Positions 29,147 to 37,291 of a DNA stretch of 64,000 nt are shown piece after piece. The stretch covers positions 14,026 through 78,025 of the forward strand of contig NZ_JBIGIC010000021.1 of assembly GCF_043555985.1 (NCBI RefSeq), in the 5' to 3' direction. Positions within the stretch are counted from its first letter, which is position 1. Each line of letters opens with the position of its first letter. The stretch comes from Pelomonas candidula. Its GTDB lineage: Bacteria > Pseudomonadota > Gammaproteobacteria > Burkholderiales > Burkholderiaceae_C. The notes below the pieces were generated by a model. That model had not been told where the DNA came from. It made no database searches and was given only the letters and a program-made list of their open reading frames with translations. A program made the position numbers and the translations under genes.

Positions 29147-29439
29147 CACATGTGATTCAGTTCGTCCGGCAGTTCATAGAACGTCGGATGGCGGTAGACC
29201 TTGTCGTCAGCCGGCTCGAACAGGCTGCCCTTTTCCGTGGGGTCGCTGGCGACGATCTGCTCGGAGCGCACGACCCAGATGCTGGTGCCTTCCTGCCGGC
29301 GCGTGTAGACGTCGCGGGCCATCTGGATGGCCATCGCCGAATCGGCCGCGTGCAGGCTGCCGCAGTGCTTGTGGTCCAGGCCCGCCTTGCTGCGGACGAA
29401 CACTTCCCACAGCGGCCATTCATTCTTCGGATTGCTCAT
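29146..29439 (-). CDS. paaB: 1,2-phenylacetyl-CoA epoxidase, subunit B
   Basis: 97 aa. Small subunit that bridges the PaaAC heterodimers. Family motifs: WPLWEVFVRSKAGLDHKHCG, GSLHAADSAMAIQMARDVYT, SIWVVRSEQI and FYELPDELNHM near the C-terminus. The ATG is coupled to the paaA stop (TGATG); a GTG one codon upstream is the alternative. Confidence 0.95.
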   Translation of the reverse strand: MSNPKNEWPLWEVFVRSKAGLDHKHCGSLHAADSAMAIQMARDVYTRRQEGTSIWVVRSEQIVASDPTEKGSLFEPADDKVYRHPTFYELPDELNHM

Positions 29440-30443
29440 CACGCTGCCTCTTGTTTAACGGCTTGCTTGCGCGCGTGGGCCAGCGCGGCGTCGCGCACCC
29501 AGGCGCCGTCGTCCCAGGCCTTGTTGCGGGCGGCCAGGCGCTCGCGGTTGCAGGGGCCTTCGCCACCGACGACGCGCCAGAACTCGGCCCAGTCGATGGT
29601 GCCGAAGTCGTAGCTCTGGCGCGCCTCATTCCACTTCAGGTCGGGGTCGGGCACGGTCACGCCGAGGATCTCGGCTTGCGGAATCGTCGCGTCGACGAAC
29701 TTCTGGCGCAGTTGATCGTTGGTGACGCGCTTGATGCCCCAGCGGATGCTCTGCTCGGAGTTGGGCGAGTCCTTGTCGGCAGGGCCGAACATCATCAGCG
29801 ACGGCCACCACCAGCGGTTCACGGCGTCCTGCACCATGGCTTTCTGCTGGGCCGTGCCCTTGGTCATCATCGTCAGCAGGCTCTCGTAGCCCTGGCGCTG
29901 GTGGAAGCTCTCCTCGCGGCAGACGCGGATCATGGCCCGCGCATACGGCGCGTAGGAGCAGCGGCACAGCGGCACCTGGTTCATGATGGCCGCGCCGTCC
30001 ACCAGCCAGCCGATGACGCCGATGTCGGCCCAGGTCAGCGTCGGGTAGTTGAAGATGGAGCTGTACTTGGCCTTGCCGGACAGCAGCGCCTCGGTCATCT
30101 CGTCGCGACTGGTGCCCAGCGTCTCGGCGGCGGCATAGAGGTAGAGGCCGTGGCCGCCCTCGTCCTGCACCTTGGCGAGCAGGATGGCCTTGCGCTTGAG
30201 CGTGGGCGCGCGCGTGATCCAGTTGCCCTCGGGCAGCATGCCGACGATCTCGCTGTGCGCATGCTGGCTGATCTGGCGCACCAGCGTCTTGCGGTAGTGG
30301 TCGGGCATCCAGTCCTTGGCCTCGATGAAGTCGCCGGCATCGATGCGGGCCTCGAAGGCTTCCTCGCGGGCCAGGTCCTCGGCGCTCTTCACGACCTTGG
30401 GCTTGGCCTCGCGGGCCATCAGGTCCATGGCTTGCGTGTACAT
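29439..30443 (-). CDS. paaA: 1,2-phenylacetyl-CoA epoxidase, catalytic subunit
   Basis: 334 aa diiron monooxygenase subunit that epoxidises the ring of phenylacetyl-CoA. Iron ligands are in KVQDEGGHGLYLY (ExxH) and CREESFHQRQGYE (second ExxH), with other conserved strings ISQHAHSEIVGMLPEGNWI, SIRWGIKRVTND and AILGVTVPDP-like EILGVTVPDPDLKWNE. Full length. It is ten bases downstream of the ligase gene and heads the ABCDE block. Confidence 0.97.
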   Translation of the reverse strand: MYTQAMDLMAREAKPKVVKSAEDLAREEAFEARIDAGDFIEAKDWMPDHYRKTLVRQISQHAHSEIVGMLPEGNWITRAPTLKRKAILLAKVQDEGGHGLYLYAAAETLGTSRDEMTEALLSGKAKYSSIFNYPTLTWADIGVIGWLVDGAAIMNQVPLCRCSYAPYARAMIRVCREESFHQRQGYESLLTMMTKGTAQQKAMVQDAVNRWWWPSLMMFGPADKDSPNSEQSIRWGIKRVTNDQLRQKFVDATIPQAEILGVTVPDPDLKWNEARQSYDFGTIDWAEFWRVVGGEGPCNRERLAARNKAWDDGAWVRDAALAHARKQAVKQEAA

Positions 30444-30453
30444 CGCTCGCTCC

Positions 30454-31752
30454 TTACTTCTTGCGTTGGTCGACGACGCGGCGGGCCTTGCCGACCAGCG
30501 TGCGCTCGATGGAGTTGTTCGGCTCGACCTGGATGGTGGCCGTCACGCCGATCAGGTTCTTGATGCGCTCGGCCAGGCGCCGGCCGATGCCGTCGTCCGC
30601 CGCCCCGATGGCCAGTTCGCAACGGATCAGCAGTTCATCCAGATGCCCGTCACGCGTGACGACGAGCTGGTATTGGCCGCCCAGGCCCTTCTCCTGAAGC
30701 ACCAGCTCCTCGACCTGCGTCGGGAACAGGTTGACGCCGCGGATGATGAGCATGTCGTCGCTGCGGCCGACGATCTTGCCCATGCGGCGCATGCTGCGCG
30801 AGGTGGGCGGCAACAGGCGCGTCAGGTCGCGCGTGCGGTAGCGGATGACGGGCATCGCCTCCTTGGAGAGCGACGTGAAGACGAGCTCGCCCTCACTGCC
30901 GTCGGGCAGCACCTCGCCGGTGTCGGGGTCGATGATCTCGGGGTAGAAATGGTCTTCCCAGATGACCGGGCCGTCCTTGCTCTCCACGCACTCGCTGGCC
31001 ACACCCGGGCCCATCACTTCCGACAGGCCGTAGATGTCGACCGCGTCGATGCCGGCGCCGGCCTCGATCTCCTTGCGCATCGCCTCGGTCCAGGGCTCGG
31101 CGCCGAAGATGCCCACCTTCAGCGACGACTCGCGCGCATCCAGCCCCTGGCGGGTGAACTCCTCGATCAGCACCTGCATGTAGCTGGGCGTGACCATGAT
31201 GATGTCGGGCTTGAAGTCGGTGATGAGCTGCACCTGCTTCTCGGTCTGGCCGCCGCTCATCGGGATGACCGTGCAGCCCAGCCGCTCGGCGCCGTAGTGC
31301 GCGCCCAGGCCGCCGGTGAAGAGGCCATAACCGTAGGCCACGTGGACCAGGTCGCCCGCGCGGCCGCCCGCGGCGCGGATGGAGCGCGCGACGAGATTGG
31401 CCCAGTTGTCGATGTCCTTGAGCGTGTAGCCCACCACCGTCGGCTTGCCCGTGGTGCCGGAGGAGGCATGGATGCGCGCCAGTTGCTCGCGCGGCTTGGC
31501 GAACAGGCCGAACGGGTAGTTCGAGCGCAGGTCGTGCTTCGTCGTGAACGGGAACTTCGCCAGGTCGGACAGCTGTTTCAGCTCCGACGGGTGCACACCC
31601 TTCTCGTCGAACTTCGCCTTGTAGTGCGGCACGTTGTCGTAGGCGTGCTGCAGGCTCCAGCGCAGGCGCTCGAGCTGCAGGGCCTGCAGTTCGTCGCGGC
31701 TGGCCGTCTCGATGGCTTCGAGCTCGCCGGGGCGGGGTGATTTGACGGTCAT
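30454..31752 (-). CDS. paaK: Phenylacetate-CoA ligase
   Basis: 432 aa AMP-forming ligase activating phenylacetate to phenylacetyl-CoA, the entry step. Motifs: HASSGTTGKPTVVGYT (P-loop-like), YGYGLFTGGLGAHYG, MSGGQTEKQVQL, FGAEPWTEAMR, DIYGLSEVMGPGVASEC, RYRTRDLTRLL, GRSDDMLIIRGVNLFPTQVE and KARRVVDQRKK at the end. The ATG overlaps the paaI stop as ATGA. Confidence 0.97.
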   Translation of the reverse strand: MTVKSPRPGELEAIETASRDELQALQLERLRWSLQHAYDNVPHYKAKFDEKGVHPSELKQLSDLAKFPFTTKHDLRSNYPFGLFAKPREQLARIHASSGTTGKPTVVGYTLKDIDNWANLVARSIRAAGGRAGDLVHVAYGYGLFTGGLGAHYGAERLGCTVIPMSGGQTEKQVQLITDFKPDIIMVTPSYMQVLIEEFTRQGLDARESSLKVGIFGAEPWTEAMRKEIEAGAGIDAVDIYGLSEVMGPGVASECVESKDGPVIWEDHFYPEIIDPDTGEVLPDGSEGELVFTSLSKEAMPVIRYRTRDLTRLLPPTSRSMRRMGKIVGRSDDMLIIRGVNLFPTQVEELVLQEKGLGGQYQLVVTRDGHLDELLIRCELAIGAADDGIGRRLAERIKNLIGVTATIQVEPNNSIERTLVGKARRVVDQRKK

Positions 31753-32177
31753 GCTTCGAACACCTTGCGTTCGCCGAGGCGGTAGGAGCGCCCACGGAAC
31801 ATGGCGATCAGGTCGCCGTTCTGGTTTTTCACCGTGATGTCGTACAGCCCCGTGCGGCCGGCCAGCGATGTCTCCTCCGCCGTCGCCGTCAACACGTCAT
31901 TCAACTTCGCGCTCTTCAGGATGTCGATGCCGAAACCTGACGCCACCGTCAGCGCATTGCGGGCATTGCAGGCGAAGGCGAAGGCCGAGTCGGCCAGCGT
32001 GGCGATCAGCCCGCCGTGGCAGATGGCGAAGCCGTTGAGCATGTCGGCCCGCACCGTCATCCTGACCACGGCGCGGCCGGGTGCGACCTCGGTGACCTGC
32101 ATGCCCAGCATCCTGCTCGCGGCATCGTCCGCGAGCATCACGTCGCGGACCTTCTCGGCAACGGCTTGCGGGTCCAT
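31749..32177 (-). CDS. paaI: Hydroxyphenylacetyl-CoA thioesterase (hot-dog fold)
   Basis: 142 aa. PaaI thioesterase that hydrolyses dead-end hydroxyphenylacetyl-CoA esters and resets CoA. The hot-dog motif NGFAICHGGLIATLADSAFA contains the catalytic HGG..D region; AFACNARNALTVASGFGIDI is typical of PaaI. The ATG shares one base with the paaG stop (TGATG) and the stop overlaps paaK, so the three are tightly coupled. Confidence 0.94.
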   Translation of the reverse strand: MDPQAVAEKVRDVMLADDAASRMLGMQVTEVAPGRAVVRMTVRADMLNGFAICHGGLIATLADSAFAFACNARNALTVASGFGIDILKSAKLNDVLTATAEETSLAGRTGLYDITVKNQNGDLIAMFRGRSYRLGERKVFEA

Positions 32178-32980
32178 CAGCGGTCCTTGAACTGCGGCGT
32201 GCGCTTCTCGAGGAAGGCCGCCGTGCCTTCGAGGAAGTCGTGCGCAAAGCCGAGCTGGCTCTGCAACGCGGCCTCGCGCCTGAGGGCCGGCTCGTAGTCC
32301 AGCTTCATCGCGTCGTCCATCGCGCGGCGCGTCTCGGCCATCGCGCGGGTGGGCATGCCGGCCAGGCGCTGCGCCAGCGCCAGGGCCGTGTCCAGCAACG
32401 CCGAATCGGGCACCACGCGGGCGATCATGCCCAGCTGCAGCGCCTCGGGCGCCTTGACCTTGTCGCCCAGCAGCGTCAGCTCCAGCGCACGCGCGCGGCC
32501 GACAAGGCGCGGCAGCAGCCAGGTGCCGCCGCAGTCCGGGATGAGGCCGATCCTGGAGAAGGCCTGGATGAAGCTGGCACCCTCGGCCGCCAGCACGACA
32601 TCGCAGCCCAGCGCCAGGTTGGCGCCGGCGCCCGCCGCCACGCCGTTGACGGCCGCCACCACCGGCACCGGCAGGCTGCGCAGCCGCAGCGCCAGCGGGA
32701 TGTAGTAGTGCTCCAGCACGTGGCCGATGTCCTTGGGCGCAGCGCCCGGCTCGCGGCTGGGCGCGACGTGCGGGTCGGCCAGGTCCTGCCCGGCGCTGAA
32801 CGCCCGGCCCGCGCCGGTGATGAGCACGCAGCGCGTCTGGGCGTCCTCGGCCACGGCTTCCAACGCCTGGCGCAACTGGCCCAGCATGGCGGCCGTGAAG
32901 GCGTTCAGCGCCTCGGGGCGGTTCAGGCGCAGCAGGCGGACGGCGCCGTGCTGTTCGCTCTGGATCAGGGTTTCGGACAT
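32177..32980 (-). CDS. paaG: 2-(1,2-epoxy-1,2-dihydrophenyl)acetyl-CoA isomerase
   Basis: 267 aa crotonase-fold enzyme converting the ring epoxide to oxepin-CoA. Oxyanion-hole regions: AGRAFSAGQDLAD and NGVAAGAGANLALGCD; the active-site Asp is probably in RIGLIPDCGGTWLLPRLVG, as in PaaG. First gene of the leftward operon; the promoter and palindrome lie just upstream. A second crotonase, PaaF, is absent here. Confidence 0.94.
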   Translation of the reverse strand: MSETLIQSEQHGAVRLLRLNRPEALNAFTAAMLGQLRQALEAVAEDAQTRCVLITGAGRAFSAGQDLADPHVAPSREPGAAPKDIGHVLEHYYIPLALRLRSLPVPVVAAVNGVAAGAGANLALGCDVVLAAEGASFIQAFSRIGLIPDCGGTWLLPRLVGRARALELTLLGDKVKAPEALQLGMIARVVPDSALLDTALALAQRLAGMPTRAMAETRRAMDDAMKLDYEPALRREAALQSQLGFAHDFLEGTAAFLEKRTPQFKDR

Positions 32981-32994
32981 GGCATCATTTCTCT

Positions 32995-33008
32995 ACCGAC
33001 CGGTCGGT
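32995..33008. promoter_or_regulatory. Probable PaaR operator (perfect 14-bp palindrome)
   Basis: ACCGACCGGTCGGT is a perfect palindrome 15 bases upstream of the paaG ATG and right after the predicted -10 box, an ideal repressor position. Size and symmetry fit a TetR-family dimer, and paaR is in the same operon. The match to published PaaR sites is from memory. Confidence 0.7.
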
Positions 33009-33010
33009 TA

Positions 33011-33039
33011 ATCGTAGATGCGACCTTGACCAGAATCAA
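33011..33039 (-). promoter_or_regulatory. Sigma70-like promoter of the paa operon
   Basis: On the minus strand: TTGATT (33039-33034), a 17-base spacer, then TACGAT (33016-33011). The transcription start would fall at about 33005-33003, inside the palindrome, so bound repressor would block initiation. Spacing is optimal and both hexamers match at four or more positions. Confidence 0.55.
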
Positions 33040-33102
33040 GAAACCCGCGGGAAAACCCCGAAATCCTGTCCAGAAGCGGCTCGGACACAGCCGACGCCGG
33101 GC

Positions 33103-34062
33103 CTAGGCCGCCGACTCTCCCTCGGCGATGTCCACCTCCTCGGCCAGCGCCGCCACCAGTGCTGGCCGCGGCGGTGCGAAGCCCGGTGCCGTGCAGGCCG
33201 CCGAACCCGCCGCCAGCGCCCAGCGCAGGTGCTGCTCGATCGGAGCGGCGGCGTTGCGCATCAGGCTATCCAGCAGGCCGGCCATTGCCGAGTCGCCGGC
33301 GCCAACCGTGTCCACCACATCCACCCGCGGCGGCAGCCCGCTGCACTCCTCCACGCCGTGGTACAGCGTCGCGCCGGCCTCGCCGCGCGTCAGCAGCAGC
33401 CAGCAGCCGGGGTTCCAGGCCACGATCTGGGCCAGGCCGCTGCGGTAGTCCGCCACGCGGAACAGGCCGCGCAGGTCCTCGTCAGACACCTTGATGACGT
33501 CGGCCAGCCGGCACATCTGCGCCAGCGTGTCGTCGTAGCTGGCGTCCATCGGTGGCGAGCGGAAGTTGGGGTCGTAGCTGATGAGACGGCCCTCCCCCTT
33601 CAGCGCCTCGGCCAGCGCCAGCAGCCGCCCGGCCAGCGGCTCGCGCACGAGGCCCAGGCTGCCGAAGTGCGCCCAGCGCAGCGAGCGCGTCCAGCCCGCC
33701 GGCAGGCCCTCGGGGCGGAAATGCAGGTCCGCGCTGTCCTGGCCGATGAAGAAGTAGCGCGGCGGGTCGGTCTCGTGCACCACGGCCAGCAGCGGCGGCC
33801 GCGGCAGTTGCTGGATGAAGCGCAAGTCGAGGTCGGCGTCCTGGCTGGCCTGCCAGATCTCGGCACCGAAAGGGTCGCGGCTGATGCCGCCCGCGAAGGC
33901 GCTCAGCTGGCCCAGCGCCGACATCGCAACCGCCACGTTCCACGGCGAGCCGCCGCAGGCGCTGCGCCAGCGGTCCGGCCCGGTGCGGATCAGGTCCGTC
34001 AAGGCTTCACCGAAGGCAATGAAATGCGGCAGATCGGGGTGCAGGAATTGGGTCATTCCCAT
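33103..34062 (-). CDS. PfkB-family carbohydrate kinase
   Basis: 319 aa ribokinase-fold sugar kinase. N-terminal FIAFGEALTDLI and GGSPWNVAVAMSALG (substrate side), LISYDPNFRSP, and the C-terminal signature DTVGAGDSAMAGLLDSL with the catalytic Asp. Closest in style to fructokinases/2-keto-3-deoxygluconate kinases; the exact sugar is not evident. The start could be 34062 or 34056 (MTQFLHP). Divergent from moaA with 67 bases between starts. Confidence 0.88.
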   Translation of the reverse strand: MGMTQFLHPDLPHFIAFGEALTDLIRTGPDRWRSACGGSPWNVAVAMSALGQLSAFAGGISRDPFGAEIWQASQDADLDLRFIQQLPRPPLLAVVHETDPPRYFFIGQDSADLHFRPEGLPAGWTRSLRWAHFGSLGLVREPLAGRLLALAEALKGEGRLISYDPNFRSPPMDASYDDTLAQMCRLADVIKVSDEDLRGLFRVADYRSGLAQIVAWNPGCWLLLTRGEAGATLYHGVEECSGLPPRVDVVDTVGAGDSAMAGLLDSLMRNAAAPIEQHLRWALAAGSAACTAPGFAPPRPALVAALAEEVDIAEGESAA

Positions 34063-34129
34063 GCATTCAAACGCGCCACCAGCAGACCCGCAAGTCCCTC
34101 GGACTTGGCTCGGCTGACACAATTGGCCC

Positions 34130-35233
34130 ATGTCCGCCCGCGTGATTCCCTTGCACGACACCCGCTCGCTGCGCCCCCTGGCCGCCGTGACGCCGCCGCC
34201 GGGCCTGCCGTTGGCCGACCGGTTGGGCCGGCCCCTGCGAGACCTGCGCATTTCGGTGACGGACCGCTGCAACTTCCGCTGCGGCTACTGCATGCCCAAG
34301 CAGGTGTTCGGCAAGCACCACGAATTCCTGCCCCATGCCGACCTCCTCAGTTTTGAGGAAATCACGCGGCTGGCGCGCGTCTTCACGGGTCTGGGCGTCG
34401 AGAAGCTGCGCATCACCGGCGGCGAGCCGACGCTGCGCCGCGGGCTGGAGTCGCTGATCGAGATGCTGGCCCAACTGCGCACGCCGGATGGCCGCGAACT
34501 GGACCTGACGCTGACGACCAACGGCTCCACGCTGGTGAAGAAGGCCACCGGCCTGCGCGCGGCCGGCCTCAAGCGCCTGACGGTCAGCCTGGACGGGCTG
34601 GACGACGCCGTCTTCCAACGCATGAACGACGTCGGTTTTCCCGTCGCCGACGTGCTGGCCGGCATCCGCGCCGCGCAGGATGCCGGGCTGGGGCCGGTCA
34701 AGGTCAACATGGTCGTGCAGCGCGGCGTCAATGACGGCGAGATCCTCGCGATGGCGCGGCACTTCCGGCACAGCGGCGTCGTGCTCCGCTTCATCGAGTA
34801 CATGGACGTCGGCGCCACCAACGGCTGGCGCATGGACCAGGTGCTGCCCAGCGCCGAGGTGCAGCGCCGCATCGCCGCCGAGTTCCCGCTGGTGCAGCTG
34901 TCGCACAGCGCACCGGGCGAGACGGCCGAGCGCTGGGCCTACGCCGACGGCGGCGGCGAGATCGGCTTCATCTCCAGCGTCACGCAGGCCTTCTGCGGCG
35001 ACTGCAACCGCGCGCGGCTGTCGACCGAGGGGCGGCTCTACACCTGTCTGTTCGCGCACCGCGGGCACGACCTGCGCGGCCTGCTGCGTGACGCACAGCC
35101 GGTCAGCGACGACCAGCTCGCCGGCGCCATCGCCGGCGTGTGGACGGGCCGCGAGGACCGCTACTCGCAGCTGCGCGGCACGGCTGCGGCCGGGGCGGAG
35201 CCGCGTGTCGAGATGCACTACATCGGCGGCTGA
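34130..35233 (+). CDS. moaA: GTP 3',8-cyclase (MoaA)
   Basis: Radical-SAM enzyme that starts molybdenum cofactor synthesis from GTP. 367 aa. The N-terminal 4Fe-4S site is CNFRCGYC; ITGGEPTLRRG binds SAM. The C-terminal cluster lies in FCGDCNRARLST and YTCLF, and the protein ends in the required GG (HYIGG). The gene begins a tight rightward series (TGATG, ATGA and short overlaps) with a small membrane protein gene, mobA and an acetyltransferase gene. Confidence 0.96.
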   Translation: MSARVIPLHDTRSLRPLAAVTPPPGLPLADRLGRPLRDLRISVTDRCNFRCGYCMPKQVFGKHHEFLPHADLLSFEEITRLARVFTGLGVEKLRITGGEPTLRRGLESLIEMLAQLRTPDGRELDLTLTTNGSTLVKKATGLRAAGLKRLTVSLDGLDDAVFQRMNDVGFPVADVLAGIRAAQDAGLGPVKVNMVVQRGVNDGEILAMARHFRHSGVVLRFIEYMDVGATNGWRMDQVLPSAEVQRRIAAEFPLVQLSHSAPGETAERWAYADGGGEIGFISSVTQAFCGDCNRARLSTEGRLYTCLFAHRGHDLRGLLRDAQPVSDDQLAGAIAGVWTGREDRYSQLRGTAAAGAEPRVEMHYIGG

Positions 35234-35529
35234 TGCGCGACTGCTGGTTCACGAGGAAGCTGCAACGCCGCACGGCGCTGGCGGTGGTGGCGAGCCTGGC
35301 CGTGCCGTGGGCTGTGGGGGACTTCTTCAAGGGCTTCCATCAACCCGGGCTGGTGAACGACGCCACGCGCGCCCAGCTGCTGATCGACTACCTCGTCATC
35401 GGCGCCTCGCTGTTCGGGTTGACGATGGTGGGGACCTGGCTGATCGGCTGCTGGGTGGTCGCCGTCATGCGCGGGCCGCGTCGCGAGGCCGATGCTTTCC
35501 CCGGTGCGCCGGGAGAGCCGCCGCCATGA
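35233..35529 (+). CDS. Small membrane protein of unknown function in the moa/mob cluster
   Basis: 98 aa with two predicted TM helices (RRTALAVVASLAVPWAVGDF and LLIDYLVIGASLFGLTMVGTW, running on to IGCWVVAVM). The ATG shares one base with the moaA stop (TGATG), and its own stop overlaps the mobA start as ATGA, so it is translated between two cofactor genes. I do not recognise the family. The frame is open further upstream inside moaA, but the coupled ATG is the better start. Confidence 0.72.
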   Translation: MRDCWFTRKLQRRTALAVVASLAVPWAVGDFFKGFHQPGLVNDATRAQLLIDYLVIGASLFGLTMVGTWLIGCWVVAVMRGPRREADAFPGAPGEPPP

Positions 35530-36086
35530 GCCGCGTCGTCGCTCTGCTGCTCGCCGGCGGCCGCGGCAGCCGCATGGGCGGCGTGGACAAGGGCCTGCAG
35601 TTGCTGCACGGCCGGCCGCTGGCGGTTCACGTCACCGAACGCCTGCGTCCCCAGGCCGACCACGTGCTGATCAGCGCCAACCGCAACCTCGATGCCTACG
35701 CCGCACTGGGCCACGACGTGCTGGCCGACCCACCCGGCCTCGAGTTCGCCGGGCCGCTGGCCGGCATGCTGGCGGGGCTGAACGCGCTGCCCCCCGACGC
35801 CTGGCTGCTGACCGCCCCCTGCGACTGCCCGCACCTGCCGCCGGACCTGGCCGAACGCCTTCTCGGCGCGGCCGAAAGGCATGGCCTCGCCTTCGCGCAG
35901 GCCACGCGCGAGCACCCCACGCATGCGCTGCTGCACGCCCGCCTGCGCGAACCGCTGGCCGCCCACCTGCACGGCGGTGGCCGCGCCGTGCTGCGCTGGA
36001 TGCGCTCGCAGCCGCACGGCGTCGCGCAGTTCGATGACGAGGCCGCCTTCGCCAACCTCAACACGCTGGCCGACCTGCATGGCTGA
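35526..36086 (+). CDS. mobA: Molybdenum cofactor guanylyltransferase
   Basis: 186 aa. Attaches GMP from GTP to molybdopterin, giving the MGD form. The nucleotide loop LLLAGGRGSRMGGVDKGLQ is diagnostic; ISANRNLDAY, FAGPLAGMLAGL and TAPCDCPHLPPDL follow in the usual order. The start overlaps the preceding small gene by four bases, and its stop overlaps the acetyltransferase start by eight. A long in-frame extension upstream lies inside moaA and was rejected. Confidence 0.94.
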   Translation: MSRVVALLLAGGRGSRMGGVDKGLQLLHGRPLAVHVTERLRPQADHVLISANRNLDAYAALGHDVLADPPGLEFAGPLAGMLAGLNALPPDAWLLTAPCDCPHLPPDLAERLLGAAERHGLAFAQATREHPTHALLHARLREPLAAHLHGGGRAVLRWMRSQPHGVAQFDDEAAFANLNTLADLHG

Positions 36087-36600
36087 GGTCTCCATCCGCC
36101 CGATGCTCGAGCCTGACCTGCTCGGCTACAAGGCGCTGCGCGACGCCATACTGGCGGGCCACCCCGAGGCCTTCACGTCGGATGCCGAGACCGAGAGCCT
36201 GCGCGACCTCGCCAGCTACCGCAGCCGCCTCGCCGGCGGCACGAACGGCGGTACCTTGTTCACGCTGGTGGCGCTGGACCGCGGCCGCGTCGTCGGCGCG
36301 CTGACCTGCGAGCGCGAGCCGCGCCGCAAGGTGCAGCACATCGCCCACCTCGTCGGCATGATGGTGGCCGACACGCACCGCGGCCGCGGCATCGGCCGGG
36401 CCTTGCTGGCCGCCACCATCGCCCGATTGCAGGCCACGGACGGACTGGCGCAGGTCACGCTCAGCGTGACGACGAGCAACCGCGCCGCCATCGGCCTGTA
36501 CGAAAGCGTCGGCTTCACGCGCTACGGCCGCCTGCCGGATGCCATCCGCCTGCCCGACGGTCGCAGGCTGGACAAGGATTTGATGGCCCTAAGGCTGTAG
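36079..36600 (+). CDS. GNAT-family N-acetyltransferase
   Basis: 173 aa. Acetyl-CoA binding motif A is VGMMVADTHRGRGIGRALLAATI (core R/Q-x-x-G-x-G/A seen as RGRGIGRA), with VTTSNRAAIGLYESVGFTRYG as motif B. Substrate unknown. Coupled to mobA by an 8-base overlap; that may reflect compact genome layout rather than a role in cofactor synthesis. Its 3' end overlaps the convergent YceI gene by 12 bases. Confidence 0.85.
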   Translation: MAEVSIRPMLEPDLLGYKALRDAILAGHPEAFTSDAETESLRDLASYRSRLAGGTNGGTLFTLVALDRGRVVGALTCEREPRRKVQHIAHLVGMMVADTHRGRGIGRALLAATIARLQATDGLAQVTLSVTTSNRAAIGLYESVGFTRYGRLPDAIRLPDGRRLDKDLMALRL

Positions 36601-37233
36601 CACTTCGAACTGCACGACCAGCGCGTCCTGCACCGCCAGCAGCCCACCCAGCACCGTGAACGGCTGGATGCCGAAGTCGCTCTGGCGGACGACGACCTCG
36701 CCGCGCGCGCGCCGGCCGTCGACCTCGGCGACGAACCACTGCCGCCGCGCGACGCCGTGCAGCGTGATCTCCGCCTCCACCGCGCGCCGCGCGCCCTCCC
36801 CCACCTGCTGCAACGTGCGCACGACGACCTCCGGATGCGCCGCGGCCTCCAGCGCCTTCAACAGGTTGGCCTTGGTACCGGCGCGGGCGTCGTCGTCCAC
36901 GATGCTGGCAAAGCCATCGCCCATGCGCGCGCGCAGCACGGGCGGGTCGATGGCCAGCGCATCGAGGCGAAAGCGCAGCACCGGGCCCGCGGCGGGCCAG
37001 TCCACGCGCAGGTCGCCGGCACGCAGCACATGGTTGTGCCCCAGCCGCGCCGCCGTGCCGCCGCGCCAGACCAGCACGCGCAGCTCATCACCGCCCCGCT
37101 CGGTCGACGCCGGTGTCACCAAGGGGACGTCGGTGCAGCCCGCCAGGGCGGCCAGGCCGATCAGCAGCTGTCGGCGACTTGTCGTTTGCGTGCTCAACTG
37201 GGGATTCCGCGGGGGTTCTGAAAGCCGTCGCAC
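36589..37233 (-). CDS. YceI-like lipoprotein with twin-arginine leader
   Basis: 214 aa. N-terminal QTTSRRQLLIGLAALAGC combines a twin-arginine-like motif with a lipobox (LAGC), so probably exported and lipid-anchored. The remainder resembles the YceI lipocalin-like fold: LGHNHVLRAGDLRVDW, FRLDALAID, ITLHGVARRQWF, VVVRQSDFGIQPF. Family members bind isoprenoids. A shorter start near residue 14 (no ATG) is not needed. Convergent with the acetyltransferase gene. Confidence 0.78.
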   Translation of the reverse strand: MRRLSEPPRNPQLSTQTTSRRQLLIGLAALAGCTDVPLVTPASTERGGDELRVLVWRGGTAARLGHNHVLRAGDLRVDWPAAGPVLRFRLDALAIDPPVLRARMGDGFASIVDDDARAGTKANLLKALEAAAHPEVVVRTLQQVGEGARRAVEAEITLHGVARRQWFVAEVDGRRARGEVVVRQSDFGIQPFTVLGGLLAVQDALVVQFEVLQP

Positions 37234-37291
37234 GGCGTTCCCGCGCGCAGCTGGACTAGCATAGCCACCATCTCCTCACGGGAGCCCCGTC

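Noticed and set aside
34680..35525. N-terminal extension of MobA
   Set aside because: Lies out of frame inside moaA; the ATG at 35526 begins the nucleotide-binding loop at the normal place.
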